Below, in pieces: positions 1-9,430 of a DNA stretch of 64,000 bases. Below the pieces are notes generated by a model. That model was not told where the DNA came from and searched no databases. It saw nothing but the letters and a program-made list of their open reading frames with translations. Numbering within the stretch: position 1 is the stretch's first letter; each line of letters begins with the position of its first letter. A program made the position numbers and the translations under genes. This stretch comes from an uncultured Clostridia bacterium (lineage in GTDB: Bacteria; Bacillota; Clostridia; Oscillospirales; Oscillospiraceae): assembly GCA_932222125.1 (NCBI GenBank), contig CAKNZJ010000282.1, forward strand, positions 50,598 to 114,597. The letters are read 5' to 3'.

Positions 1-1399
1 CTTCCGCAATCTGCTTAGAGAACAGTGGCACTACCGAACCGTTGGAACCCAGTACATTGCCGAATCTAACCGCTACAAATTCTGTTTCGCTTTTGGCGTT
101 CATAGCCTGGATCAGCAGCTCGCAGCAACGCTTTGTGGCCCCCATAACGCTTGTGGGGTTCACCGCCTTATCGGTGGAAATTAGCACAAATCGTTTTACC
201 CTATATTTCTCGGACAGCTCCGCTACCGTTTGGGTGCCGAACACATTGTTATGGATGGCTTCCTCGGGTACGGTTTCCATCAAGGGAACATGTTTATGGG
301 CAGCAGCGTGGAACACCAGCTCCGGTTGGTGGTTGCGAAATACTCTCTCCATCTGCATCCTGTCACAGACGGACAAAATCTCTACCGACAGGTTTAATCG
401 GTCACCATAACTGCGGTACAGCTCCTGCTGTATCTCATAGGCCCCATTTTCATAGATGTCTACAATAACCAGCTGTTCGGGGAACATCCCCGCAATCTGG
501 CGGCACAACTCCCCGCCAATGGAGCCGCCGCCCCCGGTGACCAACACCCGCCGGCCATGCACCAGCTCTGTAGCAGCCTTGTTATCCAGCAGCACCAAAT
601 CCCGCCCCAGCAGGTTATTGATATCCACATGAAGCAGCCGCTCTGAAGCCCCTTTCCCCAACCGTCGCAGCTCTTGGGGGCTGGGGGCCATCATAACCCG
701 TTTCCCGGTGGACGTGCACAACCGCAGCAACTGGCGTCGCCTCTCGTCCTCAATCCTGGAGATGGCAAAAATGATGGTTTCCACATCCAACTGTTCCACA
801 AAGCGGGCCAATTCATCAATTGGCCCATAGACCCTTACATTGGACAGCCTCCGTCCCTGTTTGGCAGGGTCATCATCCAACACCCCCACCAGATTGTAGA
901 TTCTCCTTTCGCTGCGCTTCATGTCCTCCAGCAGAATGCGGGCACTCTCTCCCGCCCCCACAATCAGCGTGCGCACGCCTGCGCCCCTTCCTGCGCCGTG
1001 GTTTTCCCTGCTCCAGTTCACCAACAGTCCATAGACCATTCGGGAGCTAACCATGAGCGTTGCAGTACAGAGAAAAGCTACCATGCTAAAACGCACATTA
1101 GGCCAGTGAAATAACAGATTAGCCGCCAGACAAGCTAAAAGATATACGATCACCTCACACTCAATGCATTTGAGAACCTGCCGTATCCCGGCATAGCGCC
1201 AGATGATCTGGTACATTCTCAAAAATTGATACACAATGATATGCCCAGCAATGATCACCACCGTCAGGGCCACGATGTGGGGCGGACTATCCGACAAAGT
1301 GTCTGTTGTCAATAGGACCGCCGCCAGCACCCCCATACCCCAGATGAGCACATCAATCATCTGTAATATAAATCCTCTGTGCCTTTGCATGAACTCCAT
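1..1399 (-). CDS. PglF/CapD-type membrane nucleotide-sugar 4,6-dehydratase (3' end outside window)
   Basis: About 466 codons are visible and the stop lies beyond the left edge. The N-terminus has about four hydrophobic segments, then a first nucleotide-binding region, then a second Rossmann domain with TGGGGSIG and the STDKA catalytic motif of the short-chain dehydrogenase family. This layout is that of PglF/WbpM/CapD proteins, which convert UDP-GlcNAc to the 4-keto-6-deoxy sugar at the membrane. The ATG at 1399 is preceded by GGAGAG at good distance. It is the last visible gene of the glycan cluster; the DegT aminotransferase two genes upstream would use its product. Exact stereochemistry cannot be read from the sequence. 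Confidence 0.88.
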   Translation of the reverse strand, partial: MEFMQRHRGFILQMIDVLIWGMGVLAAVLLTTDTLSDSPPHIVALTVVIIAGHIIVYQFLRMYQIIWRYAGIRQVLKCIECEVIVYLLACLAANLLFHWPNVRFSMVAFLCTATLMVSSRMVYGLLVNWSRENHGAGRGAGVRTLIVGAGESARILLEDMKRSERRIYNLVGVLDDDPAKQGRRLSNVRVYGPIDELARFVEQLDVETIIFAISRIEDERRRQLLRLCTSTGKRVMMAPSPQELRRLGKGASERLLHVDINNLLGRDLVLLDNKAATELVHGRRVLVTGGGGSIGGELCRQIAGMFPEQLVIVDIYENGAYEIQQELYRSYGDRLNLSVEILSVCDRMQMERVFRNHQPELVFHAAAHKHVPLMETVPEEAIHNNVFGTQTVAELSEKYRVKRFVLISTDKAVNPTSVMGATKRCCELLIQAMNAKSETEFVAVRFGNVLGSNGSVVPLFSKQIAE

Positions 1400-1447
1400 C
1401 TGTTATCTCTCCAATATCTCTTTCACCGGCAATGTTCCCCGGTACAG

Positions 1448-2596
1448 CTATCTCACATGCAGTCCAAACCGTTTCAACAGTGCCCGCTGGGCAGCCACGT
1501 CTTCCTTGGTAACTCTGGCCGACAGCTTTCCCCAGCGCCAGATATGCCCCCGGTGCAGCACCGCCGCCCGGACTGCCCGAGCACACCATGCCACTGGCAG
1601 CAGCCATGCCCTGCCCCGCACCCATGGAAACCGGTTTTCCAGGTCCCCCCTTGGGCGAAATGCCTGCCTAAACAGGGCGGAGGCTCCGCTCTCCCCGCTG
1701 GAAAAGCTAGCGGTGTTCAGCACCGCCTGTTGGGTGGTGCCATATGTCCCGCTATCCAGGATATACCGCTCCAATTCCCGGTTTTTATATGAATCTGACG
1801 ATGGGCCGAACCACCCCTGCGCCAAATCCTCGATCTGTTTGGCAAACTCCAGCATACCTGCCCGCTCCAGCTCCCGGCACACAATCTCTCGATCGGGCTG
1901 GGGCTGGTGTCGCCGGTAAACCCACAGATCCAGCACCGAGCGCACTCCTGTGCCTCCTTCAGCAAAGTGATAGGCCAGGTGGCATAGCATATTCAGGTAA
2001 AATCCTTCCTCCGTCAACTCTTGCCGGTATGGGCCGCTATCCGAACGCACATACTGCCAGCCAGGGTTGATCCCCGTCCCCACGGGAGAAGCCACATGGA
2101 TCAGATTTGGATGAAACTCCACCACCAATCCCGGGGGAAAGAGGAAGGAAAAATGTCCCCCATCGGTCGCATAATGGTGCGCGCCTAACTCTTTCGCCAC
2201 CTGGCGGATCATAGGATAGTCATCCGTTCTGACCAGATAGTCCAGATCAGACATGAGACGCATATCCGGGAATGGATAATCATGCTTTAACAGCGCGCCA
2301 CGCAACAAGATGTGGGGCACCTTTGCCTCCACTAGGGCATCGCCCACAATCTGAGCGATATGATCCTGCTGCACATCTCGAAACACAGCCAACTGATGCG
2401 CATCTTCCAGCGCCTTACGCACCTCTTCCGGCACATCCTGCCTGCCCCGCAAAGGGTAATACAAGATCGGCTCTAAGTGGTGATATCTGGCTAGCTTCAG
2501 CAGCTTCCCCCACACCAGCTTTGGACTCGGCTGCCACGTTTCCTCATTGACGGCAGCCCGCAACAGGCCGATCAAGGCTCTGGCGGTGTCGTTCAT
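1448..2596 (-). CDS. NTP_transf_5-type nucleotidyltransferase family protein
   Basis: A 382-residue protein that resembles the uncharacterised nucleotidyltransferase family NTP_transf_5 (PF14907). The visible hallmarks are an N-terminal helical part, the sequence ILLRGALLKHDYP, and then the acidic SDLDYLV motif typical of the nucleotidyltransferase fold. The ATG at 2596 overlaps the stop of the upstream aminotransferase (ATGA), which indicates translational coupling; a longer TTG start at 2617 is less likely. Members of this family often lie in capsule and exopolysaccharide clusters, but the substrate is unknown. Its place between aminotransferase and dehydratase suggests a role in making or modifying the glycan; this is inference. 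Confidence 0.72.
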   Translation of the reverse strand: MNDTARALIGLLRAAVNEETWQPSPKLVWGKLLKLARYHHLEPILYYPLRGRQDVPEEVRKALEDAHQLAVFRDVQQDHIAQIVGDALVEAKVPHILLRGALLKHDYPFPDMRLMSDLDYLVRTDDYPMIRQVAKELGAHHYATDGGHFSFLFPPGLVVEFHPNLIHVASPVGTGINPGWQYVRSDSGPYRQELTEEGFYLNMLCHLAYHFAEGGTGVRSVLDLWVYRRHQPQPDREIVCRELERAGMLEFAKQIEDLAQGWFGPSSDSYKNRELERYILDSGTYGTTQQAVLNTASFSSGESGASALFRQAFRPRGDLENRFPWVRGRAWLLPVAWCARAVRAAVLHRGHIWRWGKLSARVTKEDVAAQRALLKRFGLHVR

Positions 2597-3714
2597 CGCC
2601 ACAATCCCCGGAAGCAATCAGCCACCCGCTCCAGCTCATCTCTGGTAAGGTTGGTCCCGCTGGGCAGACACAGGCCTGTTGAAAAGATATCCTCTCCTAC
2701 AGAGCCTTCCGCCGAGGAGACAAAGGGTGCCTCGATATACACCGGCTGCAAGTGCATGGGCTTCCATATGTGCCGGGCCTCGATCCCCGCCTCCCCCAAC
2801 GTCTGAATCACCTGGGCTGGGGTGAGGCCACTATCCGGCCTGAGGCAAATAGCGGTGAGCCAATGATTAGAGCGGCCCTCTGGGGGGCAGGGCTGGAAGG
2901 TAATGGGGCAATCTGCCAAAGCATTTTCATAAAATTCTCGAATGGCCTTTTTCTGTGCCAGCCGCTCTTCCAGCACCTCCATCTGCCCCCGACCGATGCC
3001 GGCGCATAGATTAGACATGCGGTAGTTATACCCCACCTCTGTGTGCTCATACCACGCTACCGGCTCTCTGGCTTGAGTGGCCAACTTCAGCCCGCGCTTG
3101 GCATCCTCCTCTCGGCGGCACAGCAATGCCCCACCGCCGGAGGTGGTGATAATCTTGTTCCCATTAAAGGACAACGCGCTAAAGTCACCAAAGCTGCCGC
3201 ACCTTTGCCCCTGCCAGACTGCCCCCAACGCCTCTGCCGCATCCTCAATGAGGGTGATGCCGTACTCCTCGCAGATCGCGCAGATTTGATCCATCTGAGC
3301 TGGCACACCATAGAGATGAACCACCACCAGCGCCTTGGGAACGCCGTATTGGTCAATGGCACGTCGGATCAAATCCGGGTCCAGGTTCCAGCTCCCGCGC
3401 TCGGAATCCAAAAATACCGGCCGGGCCTGTTGATAGAGCATCGGATTAACAGATGCGGAAAAGGTTAAATCCTGACAAAATACAGTGTCTCCTGTGCCCA
3501 CGCCAGATAGAACCGCTGCCAAATGCAGTGCAGCGGTTCCGGCAGATAAGGCCACCACAAAGCGTCCTGGAATGTATCCGGCCAAATCGCGCTCAAAGCC
3601 GTTGACATTCGGGCCAAGAGGGGCGATCCAATTTGTTTGGAATGCCTCATCTATATACTTTTTTTCCCCTCCACCCATATGTGGCGAGGCCAACAGAATC
3701 TGCTTTTCCCCCAT
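2593..3714 (-). CDS. DegT/DnrJ/EryC1/StrS sugar aminotransferase (PglE-like)
   Basis: A 373-residue PLP-dependent nucleotide-sugar aminotransferase. The catalytic lysine is K187 in SFNGNKI, followed by TTSGGG; the N-terminal SPHMGGGEKKYIDEAF and NWIAPLGPNV segments are typical of enzymes that aminate UDP-4-keto-6-deoxy-GlcNAc. Length is normal for the family. It would act after the PglF-type dehydratase and before the PglD-type acetyltransferase. The ATG at 3714 is the only sensible start and the gene has its own good promoter about 145 bases upstream. A 4-keto sugar other than the PglF product cannot be excluded as substrate. Confidence 0.87.
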   Translation of the reverse strand: MGEKQILLASPHMGGGEKKYIDEAFQTNWIAPLGPNVNGFERDLAGYIPGRFVVALSAGTAALHLAAVLSGVGTGDTVFCQDLTFSASVNPMLYQQARPVFLDSERGSWNLDPDLIRRAIDQYGVPKALVVVHLYGVPAQMDQICAICEEYGITLIEDAAEALGAVWQGQRCGSFGDFSALSFNGNKIITTSGGGALLCRREEDAKRGLKLATQAREPVAWYEHTEVGYNYRMSNLCAGIGRGQMEVLEERLAQKKAIREFYENALADCPITFQPCPPEGRSNHWLTAICLRPDSGLTPAQVIQTLGEAGIEARHIWKPMHLQPVYIEAPFVSSAEGSVGEDIFSTGLCLPSGTNLTRDELERVADCFRGLWR

Positions 3715-3857
3715 GCAACCACCTTTTTAGCCCTACATTTTATTAAGAGGGAGCCGGCCTGTATCGTAATCCGGCACTGTCCATCCCCAATGGCGCCCTG
3801 TTTTCTGTCCGCTATCGAACAAACCATTGAGACTCATCCCTTCTTCAATTTACATCA

Positions 3858-3886
3858 AGTTTACTCTATTCCTTGACTAATGTCAA
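3858..3886 (-). promoter_or_regulatory. Sigma-70 type promoter for the aminotransferase-to-dehydratase genes
   Basis: On the minus strand a perfect -35 TTGACA (3881-3886) is separated by 17 bases from TAAACT (3858-3863). It lies between the MBOAT gene and the aminotransferase and gives a leader of about 140 bases. It would let the three distal genes be expressed independently of the main glycan promoter. Confidence 0.65.
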
Positions 3887-3989
3887 CAATCCCTTACTGT
3901 AAATTACTCCCTTGGCCTGCAAATCCAGGTGGTTTTAGCCGCTTTCCCTTCCTGGATTCCCCAGACAGCCCTCTCCTCGACCCACAGTG

Positions 3990-5423
3990 TTAAAACTGAA
4001 AGTAAATAAATGGGCTCGTTCCGGTATAGGCCAAACCAATGGTCAGTCCAACCACTGTAAAAAACGCCACCAACCCCCAAAACCTGGTTAAGTCCAGGCA
4101 AAGGTAGCGCCCTTCAATTTGTCCCAGTCCCCGGCTGCGGACAGCCGCGTAAATGGTAGCAATCAGCAATCCGATCACTGCCACAAAAGTCCACGCATAG
4201 GGCTGCACAATTCCGGACTCCCACCAGAACATCCGCCCCAGGGCTTGTCCTGCCACTGTAAAATCATCCGCCCGGAAAAATACCAAGCAGATACAGACAA
4301 ACAGATATGTGCCCAGGATAGAAAAGCCTCTGGTCAGCGCATTGCCAGACCGCTCTCCAGCCACTTTGCGGTATCCTTTGTGAATACACAAGGCTAGTCC
4401 ATGCAGCCCTCCCCAGGCCACAAAGGTCCAGTTGGCTCCATGCCAAAGTCCGCCTAAAAGCATGGTGATCATCAAGTTGACATAGCGGTTACCTTTGCGG
4501 TTGCCTCCCAGGGAAAAGTACAAGTACTCTTGAAGCCAGCTGGACAGGCTAATGTGCCACCGCTTCCAAAATTCTGTCACATTTTTTGACAAATAGGGCA
4601 AATTAAAGTTCCGGCACAGGTCATAGCCCATACATTTGGCGCAACCCACCGCCATATCGGAATATCCGGAGAAATCAAAATAAACCTGGATGGAATATGC
4701 AATTACCGCCCACCAGACTGTGGGCCCGGAGAAGGCCAGCGGCTTGGAAAACACGTCGTCCACAAAGACAGACAGGTGATCCGCCAACACCACCTTTTTA
4801 ATCATGCCAAACAAAAATATTTGCAGCCCTGTCTCCAATCCCCGCAGCGTTGGCTTGCGGTCTTCATACAGCTGAGGAAGAAAATCCCCGGCCTTCACAA
4901 TAGGTCCTGCCACCAGCTGAGGGAAAAACGCGATGTACAACGCTACCTTTGAGAAACTCTTTTCCGCGGCATACTTCTGTCTATACACATCCAGTACGTA
5001 GCTGAGGGACTGGAAGGTATAGAAGGAGATGCCCACCGGCAGAATGATGGACAGCGCCCTGATATCCTCCATGCCCAGCAGCCGCTCCACCGATTCCAGG
5101 AAGAAATTGAAATACTTGAAAATGGCCAGCACCACCAGCGGTCCGCCTACACCCAGCCATAACCAGAGGCGCCGGGAGGCGCCGCTTCCCTTTTCCAGCT
5201 TTTGGGCGGAAAGGTATGCTGAGACGGTCAGGGCCAGCATCAGCAGGCAGAACCTTGCATCCCACCAGCCATAGAATATATAGCTACACACCAACAGAAA
5301 GAACTGTCGTATTTGCGGCATTCTTCCCTTGGCTACTTTCTCCAGCACCGGGGCCCTAGACAGCCATAGCACACCTAATACAAAGGTAAAAAATATTAAA
5401 AACTGTATGCTTGCAAAACTCAT
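3990..5423 (-). CDS. MBOAT family membrane O-acyltransferase
   Basis: A 477-residue multi-pass membrane protein of the AlgI/DltB type. Conserved features are the YFDFSGYSDMA segment, KRWHISLS (H290) and LWHGANW with the probable catalytic histidine H328, and the C-terminal SPFIYFQF tail typical of this family. Length is normal. These proteins move acyl groups, usually acetyl, across the membrane for attachment to extracellular polysaccharide. The next gene downstream is not coupled, but the upstream SGNH gene overlaps this start by four bases (ATGA), so the two proteins very likely work as a pair that O-acylates the glycan made by this cluster. Confidence 0.92.
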   Translation of the reverse strand: MSFASIQFLIFFTFVLGVLWLSRAPVLEKVAKGRMPQIRQFFLLVCSYIFYGWWDARFCLLMLALTVSAYLSAQKLEKGSGASRRLWLWLGVGGPLVVLAIFKYFNFFLESVERLLGMEDIRALSIILPVGISFYTFQSLSYVLDVYRQKYAAEKSFSKVALYIAFFPQLVAGPIVKAGDFLPQLYEDRKPTLRGLETGLQIFLFGMIKKVVLADHLSVFVDDVFSKPLAFSGPTVWWAVIAYSIQVYFDFSGYSDMAVGCAKCMGYDLCRNFNLPYLSKNVTEFWKRWHISLSSWLQEYLYFSLGGNRKGNRYVNLMITMLLGGLWHGANWTFVAWGGLHGLALCIHKGYRKVAGERSGNALTRGFSILGTYLFVCICLVFFRADDFTVAGQALGRMFWWESGIVQPYAWTFVAVIGLLIATIYAAVRSRGLGQIEGRYLCLDLTRFWGLVAFFTVVGLTIGLAYTGTSPFIYFQF

Positions 5424-6448
5424 GCATTTCCCTCCATGGACGATAAAACCTTTGCCAGCTCCTGAGCAATCATCCGATGTCCATGCCGGTTTAAATGCCC
5501 ACCCCCAACCTCGGTATTGGCAAAGCCATAGGGCAGAATATGATCTTTCTCATAGGCTTCCATAAAGGTGTCGGTCATATCCACAAACGTAATGCCATAC
5601 TCTTTGCAGGCCGCAGAAAACACTTGCATCTGCTTTTGATCGACATCGGCGGACGCATTGCCCACACGGTCCAACTGCAACGCCGGGTGATAAAATAAGA
5701 TTAGTTCTACGCCGTCCGCCCAGTCGGCAGCCTGCCTTAGCAACGCATTCACGGCCTCTGCATATGCCTCATCAGGGGCCTTAGATGCCGTGGGCGTTAT
5801 GTTTAGATCAGCCACCCCTGCCTGGCCCCCTTCCTTCAGTTGCCTGTATACCAGTTGCAAGTACGGAAACTGCTGAAGCATATGGATCAGCCCATGGTCA
5901 TAGGACGGGATGCGGCTCCTTGTCCCCTCAAGTACAGCGTTGACTTGTGACTCAGAGGTTCCCAATGTCGTCATTTCGATCACAACCGCCTTGCGTGGAT
6001 GGTATTGTTTCATGGCATAGGGTAGATTGCTGATACAATCCGTGAATCCATGCCCTGAAGTTCCAATATTATACACATAATCTCCACTGCTTCCGTCCTG
6101 ATGAAGCAAGCGGTTCAACTGATAACCCACATTCTCGTGCTGCCTCATCTGGAACGCCTCCATGTGGGAGGAGCCCATCAGTAAAATGTCCACCTCATCC
6201 TCTGCTGGATAGCTGTTATTAAATCCCTGACTATCTAAGCGGCCGTAGGTGATCCCCTCCGTCAGTCTGGAGAAAAACCCATTCGGTTCCCAGGTATAGT
6301 CTGTCGCGCCCGTAGAATTGGTGGTGTGAACACCTATATTGGCATAAACCAGACAAAATAGGTTCAGCAATATGAATGCGGCAATTCCAGCGCCAACTAC
6401 CTTTCCTATCCACTTAATCAATTGTTTTCCCGATTGCATCCTCCACAT
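5420..6448 (-). CDS. SGNH/GDSL-like membrane-anchored acyl-transfer partner of MBOAT
   Basis: A 342-residue protein with one N-terminal transmembrane segment (about residues 17-36) and an extracellular domain. The motif LLMGSSHMEAF (serines 93/94) resembles the nucleophile block of SGNH hydrolases, and the C-terminal GGGHLNRHGHRMIA supplies a candidate catalytic histidine. Membrane-anchored SGNH proteins beside MBOAT genes (AlgX/AlgJ, DltD, DHHW types) complete acyl transfer to the polymer. The stop overlaps the MBOAT start. It belongs to no subfamily I can name with certainty; a role as esterase rather than transferase is possible. Confidence 0.75.
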   Translation of the reverse strand: MWRMQSGKQLIKWIGKVVGAGIAAFILLNLFCLVYANIGVHTTNSTGATDYTWEPNGFFSRLTEGITYGRLDSQGFNNSYPAEDEVDILLMGSSHMEAFQMRQHENVGYQLNRLLHQDGSSGDYVYNIGTSGHGFTDCISNLPYAMKQYHPRKAVVIEMTTLGTSESQVNAVLEGTRSRIPSYDHGLIHMLQQFPYLQLVYRQLKEGGQAGVADLNITPTASKAPDEAYAEAVNALLRQAADWADGVELILFYHPALQLDRVGNASADVDQKQMQVFSAACKEYGITFVDMTDTFMEAYEKDHILPYGFANTEVGGGHLNRHGHRMIAQELAKVLSSMEGNA

Positions 6449-6526
6449 CCTCCCAATTTGCCCGTCCTATAGCACTGTAAAGATGGAGCTTTCTACCTGC
6501 CCGTTTGCGGCGTTGTACCTTTTATG

Positions 6527-7516
6527 TCACTCGCTTACGCAGTATTTTCTTCTGGTATAGGCCCAAAATAGGTGGGGCAGATACCGTAGCATAAACAGTC
6601 CCACCTTATATTTTATTGTATATCCTTTACTGGTCTTCCCATATGTTTTCATGCACTGTAGAAATTCCTTGCGGTTCTCCCAATAGGCCTGCTTGTCGTT
6701 GGCTATAACTGTGCTGTTCAGAAGGGAAAACTCTATAACAACCTGCATGTCAACACACCCTTCCACCAGTCCTTTTGTATCTGCGTACTCAGTCATCTTT
6801 TTGATTGCTTTCAAATTATTTCTGAGCCACTCATACTCGTTCCCACTGTGTGAGATCGAGTCTGGCCGTTGAAAATAATAGTAGACCAGTTCAGGGATGT
6901 ATGCCACCTGATCGGTGATACGATAGATTCGAAACATTGCGGGAAGATCCTCTGAGACAATGTTGTCAAATCGGATGTCCCTCCAAAGTTCCATGCGGAA
7001 CAACTTATTGCACATAATCACATGTACGTGCAGCATCTGCTGACTATCTCCCCTCCGAGGTGAGTACAGTAGCTTCAGCAGCGCCTGCTCCCCGGAGCAC
7101 CGGTCCCGGTGGTCAAAGCAAAATTTGTTGACCAGCTCTTCTTCATTTTTACAGGTCCCCAGACCGCCAACAACAACCTGAACCCTATCTTCCATGGCAC
7201 TCATCATATGCTCGTATGTCTCCAGCCCAATCCAATCATCGCTATCCACAAAACTGACATAGTCCCCTGTAGCAATGTCTAGGCCCGCATTTCTTGCCGA
7301 TGGCATCCCTCCATTCTCCTTGTGAACCACCACAATCCGCTCATCTCGTGCCGCCAGTGCCTCACATATCTCGGGACATCGGTCTGGAGAGCCATCGTCC
7401 ACCAATATGATCTCCAGATTGCGATATGTCTGATTACAGATGCTGTTGACACATCGCTCCAGGTAGTCCTCCACCCGATAGACCGGCACGATCACACTGA
7501 TTTTCCCCTGCTCCAT
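6527..7516 (-). CDS. GT2 family glycosyltransferase (tandem copy B)
   Basis: A 329-residue GT-A fold glycosyltransferase: SVIVPVY at the start, LVDDGS at 39-43, the NGGMPSARNAGL segment and the metal-binding DSDD at 91-94. The ATG at 7516 has GGAGGA eight bases upstream; an upstream extension in the same frame would run into the preceding gene. The protein is similar along its whole length to the product of the next gene upstream (7615-8598), including the SPR insert, the YIPELVYYYF segment and the C-terminal GLFMLRYLPHLFWAYT, so the two arose by tandem duplication. It is cytoplasmic, adding one sugar of the repeat unit; donor unknown. Confidence 0.9.
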   Translation of the reverse strand: MEQGKISVIVPVYRVEDYLERCVNSICNQTYRNLEIILVDDGSPDRCPEICEALAARDERIVVVHKENGGMPSARNAGLDIATGDYVSFVDSDDWIGLETYEHMMSAMEDRVQVVVGGLGTCKNEEELVNKFCFDHRDRCSGEQALLKLLYSPRRGDSQQMLHVHVIMCNKLFRMELWRDIRFDNIVSEDLPAMFRIYRITDQVAYIPELVYYYFQRPDSISHSGNEYEWLRNNLKAIKKMTEYADTKGLVEGCVDMQVVIEFSLLNSTVIANDKQAYWENRKEFLQCMKTYGKTSKGYTIKYKVGLFMLRYLPHLFWAYTRRKYCVSE

Positions 7517-7614
7517 TGTGTCCTCCTTCCAGCTGCGATCTTTTTGCTCCAAATCCTTACGCAGCATCCACCTATCTTCGGCATTTAATGGTCTGCACAT
7601 CGTTATGCCGTCTT

Positions 7615-8598
7615 CTATTTGCAGTATTTCCTTTTTGTATATGCCCAGAACAGATGGGGTAGATACCGCAGCATGAACAATCCCACCTGATACTTCATCA
7701 CATATCCCTTGCCGTTCTTTCCTTGCTCCCTCATCCACTGCAGCAGCTCTTTACGCTTCTCCCAATAGGCCTGTCTGTCATTGGTCATGACTAGACTGTT
7801 GAGCATAGCAAACTCCGCGATAACCCGCATATCAATGCACACATCCATCAGCTTTTTTGTGGTGGCGTAATCAGCCAGCCGCTTGAGAGATTCCAAGGAT
7901 TCTTTGCGTCCCTCATGCTCATTCCCACGTGTGAGGGAACCTGGCCGTCGGAAATAATAGTAGACCAATTCGGGGATCCGCGCCACCTGATCGGTGATGA
8001 GATAGACTTGAAACAGCGCCAAAACGTCCTCTGTGATTCTCCCTTCCAGCCGAACCTTTTCCCACAACTCTATGCGAAACAGCTTGTTCCATAAAGTCAT
8101 ATAGAGCATATGATCCCTGCATCCCTTGCGGTCCTTCCTGGGAGAATATAGCATCGCCAGCAGTGCCTCCTCCCCAGAGCATCGATCCCGGCGGTCAAAG
8201 CGGAGCTCATTGATAAGCTCTGTCTCATTTTCGCAATTTCCAAGGCCGCCCATGGTGATCTGCACCCCATCCTCCATGGCGCGGATCAAATGCTCGTAGG
8301 ACTCCGCCCCCAGCCAATCATCGCTATCCACAAAGCTGACATAGTCTCCTGTGGCCGCGTCCAGCCCGGCATTCCTCGCCGCCGATGGCCCGCCGTTTTT
8401 TTTGTGGATCACCACAATCCGCTCATCCTGCTCCACCAGCCTATCGCATATCTCCGGACTCCGGTCTGTGGAGCCATCGTCCACCAGTATGATCTCCAAA
8501 TTGCGGTACGTCTGGCCACGGATGCTGTTGACGCACCGTTCCAGGTAATCCTCCGCCTGATAAACCGGTACAATCACGCTGATCTTCCCGTCCTCCAT
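7615..8598 (-). CDS. GT2 family glycosyltransferase (tandem copy A)
   Basis: A 327-residue GT2 enzyme with SVIVPVY, LVDDGSTD, NGGPSAARNAGL and DSDDW motifs. The ATG at 8598 follows GGAGGGGGAC; longer readings in this frame overlap the upstream GT32 gene. It is the close paralogue of the adjacent downstream gene. The two differ mostly between residues 150 and 260, the part of such enzymes that usually selects the acceptor, which suggests that the copies have diverged to make different linkages. That specificity claim is inference. Confidence 0.9.
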   Translation of the reverse strand: MEDGKISVIVPVYQAEDYLERCVNSIRGQTYRNLEIILVDDGSTDRSPEICDRLVEQDERIVVIHKKNGGPSAARNAGLDAATGDYVSFVDSDDWLGAESYEHLIRAMEDGVQITMGGLGNCENETELINELRFDRRDRCSGEEALLAMLYSPRKDRKGCRDHMLYMTLWNKLFRIELWEKVRLEGRITEDVLALFQVYLITDQVARIPELVYYYFRRPGSLTRGNEHEGRKESLESLKRLADYATTKKLMDVCIDMRVIAEFAMLNSLVMTNDRQAYWEKRKELLQWMREQGKNGKGYVMKYQVGLFMLRYLPHLFWAYTKRKYCK

Positions 8599-8642
8599 CG
8601 TCCCCCTCCTCTCAGGCGTTTTGTCCATTGCCTCCCAGGTCC

Positions 8643-9428
8643 TCACACAGCTTTCTTCATCCTTCGGAGGGTTGCTTTTATCCCATGCTTTCTCAGATAT
8701 ATCCAGACCCGCAGGCCATTGGCCATCAAGCCACCTAAACGTTTTCCATATCGCTTGACCAATTTGTGCTGACGCTGGCGAAGGGCCTTCTGCTCCTCGT
8801 TCAACCAGGACGCGGCCCCATAATGGATGGCGATGGTCTGTTCCGTCACCCCTTCTATCGTGCCATAATACCAGTCCCTGGAAACCAACATATACGAGGG
8901 CAGAATGGTCACCCCATCCACCTCCTGGTACCGGTCCTCGCGCACATATCCCCGTGCCTCCAGGCACTCTGTCTGATAATAAGGGGATGGGACTGTGTTT
9001 AGACTGCCGTCTTCCCGGAAAAACCTGGCATTATTATAGCCATCCCGCATCATCCGGAACAACTCTACTCCAGCCTCTCCCCCAAACCCAATGCCCATAT
9101 TGACATATCCACTGTATTCAATGCCTACAAAAGCCCGGTAGTTCAGCAGTTCATCCAGAGGCTTGATCAATTCTACATCGGTGTCCAGATAGATGCCCCC
9201 ATGCTCATGGATAATATCCAACCGGGCATAATCAGGTACAAACCCCCATTTCTTCTCCTGGTAAGCCTGATGCATGTATTCATTCTTGGTCACATCATAG
9301 TTGGTCTCATCCCACCGGACAATCTCATAGTCTGGACAAAACTTTTTCCAGCTGGCAATGCACCGTTCAGACAGCTCGTCCAGGGGATTGCCCCCAAACC
9401 AACAATAGTGAATCACTTTTGGAATCAT
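8643..9428 (-). CDS. GT32-type glycosyltransferase with DXD motif
   Basis: A 261-residue protein beginning IPKVIHYCWFGG, the signature of the glycosyltransferase family whose sugar-binding region contains DXD (Gly_transf_sug, GT32). The metal-binding motif is YLDTDVEL (D82, D84) after HEHGGIY. The C-terminus is basic (RRMKKAV), perhaps for membrane contact. The ATG at 9428 lies two bases after the stop of the upstream gene, so the two are translated together. It should add a hexose or galactose-type sugar to the lipid-linked repeat unit in the cytoplasm; the sugar itself is not predictable. Confidence 0.88.
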   Translation of the reverse strand: MIPKVIHYCWFGGNPLDELSERCIASWKKFCPDYEIVRWDETNYDVTKNEYMHQAYQEKKWGFVPDYARLDIIHEHGGIYLDTDVELIKPLDELLNYRAFVGIEYSGYVNMGIGFGGEAGVELFRMMRDGYNNARFFREDGSLNTVPSPYYQTECLEARGYVREDRYQEVDGVTILPSYMLVSRDWYYGTIEGVTEQTIAIHYGAASWLNEEQKALRQRQHKLVKRYGKRLGGLMANGLRVWIYLRKHGIKATLRRMKKAV

Positions 9429-9430
9429 CT

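Noticed and set aside
3896..3989. Inverted repeat AATCCAGG / CCTGGATT as terminator after the MBOAT gene
   Set aside because: Arms of only eight bases, a loop of more than 20 and no T run.
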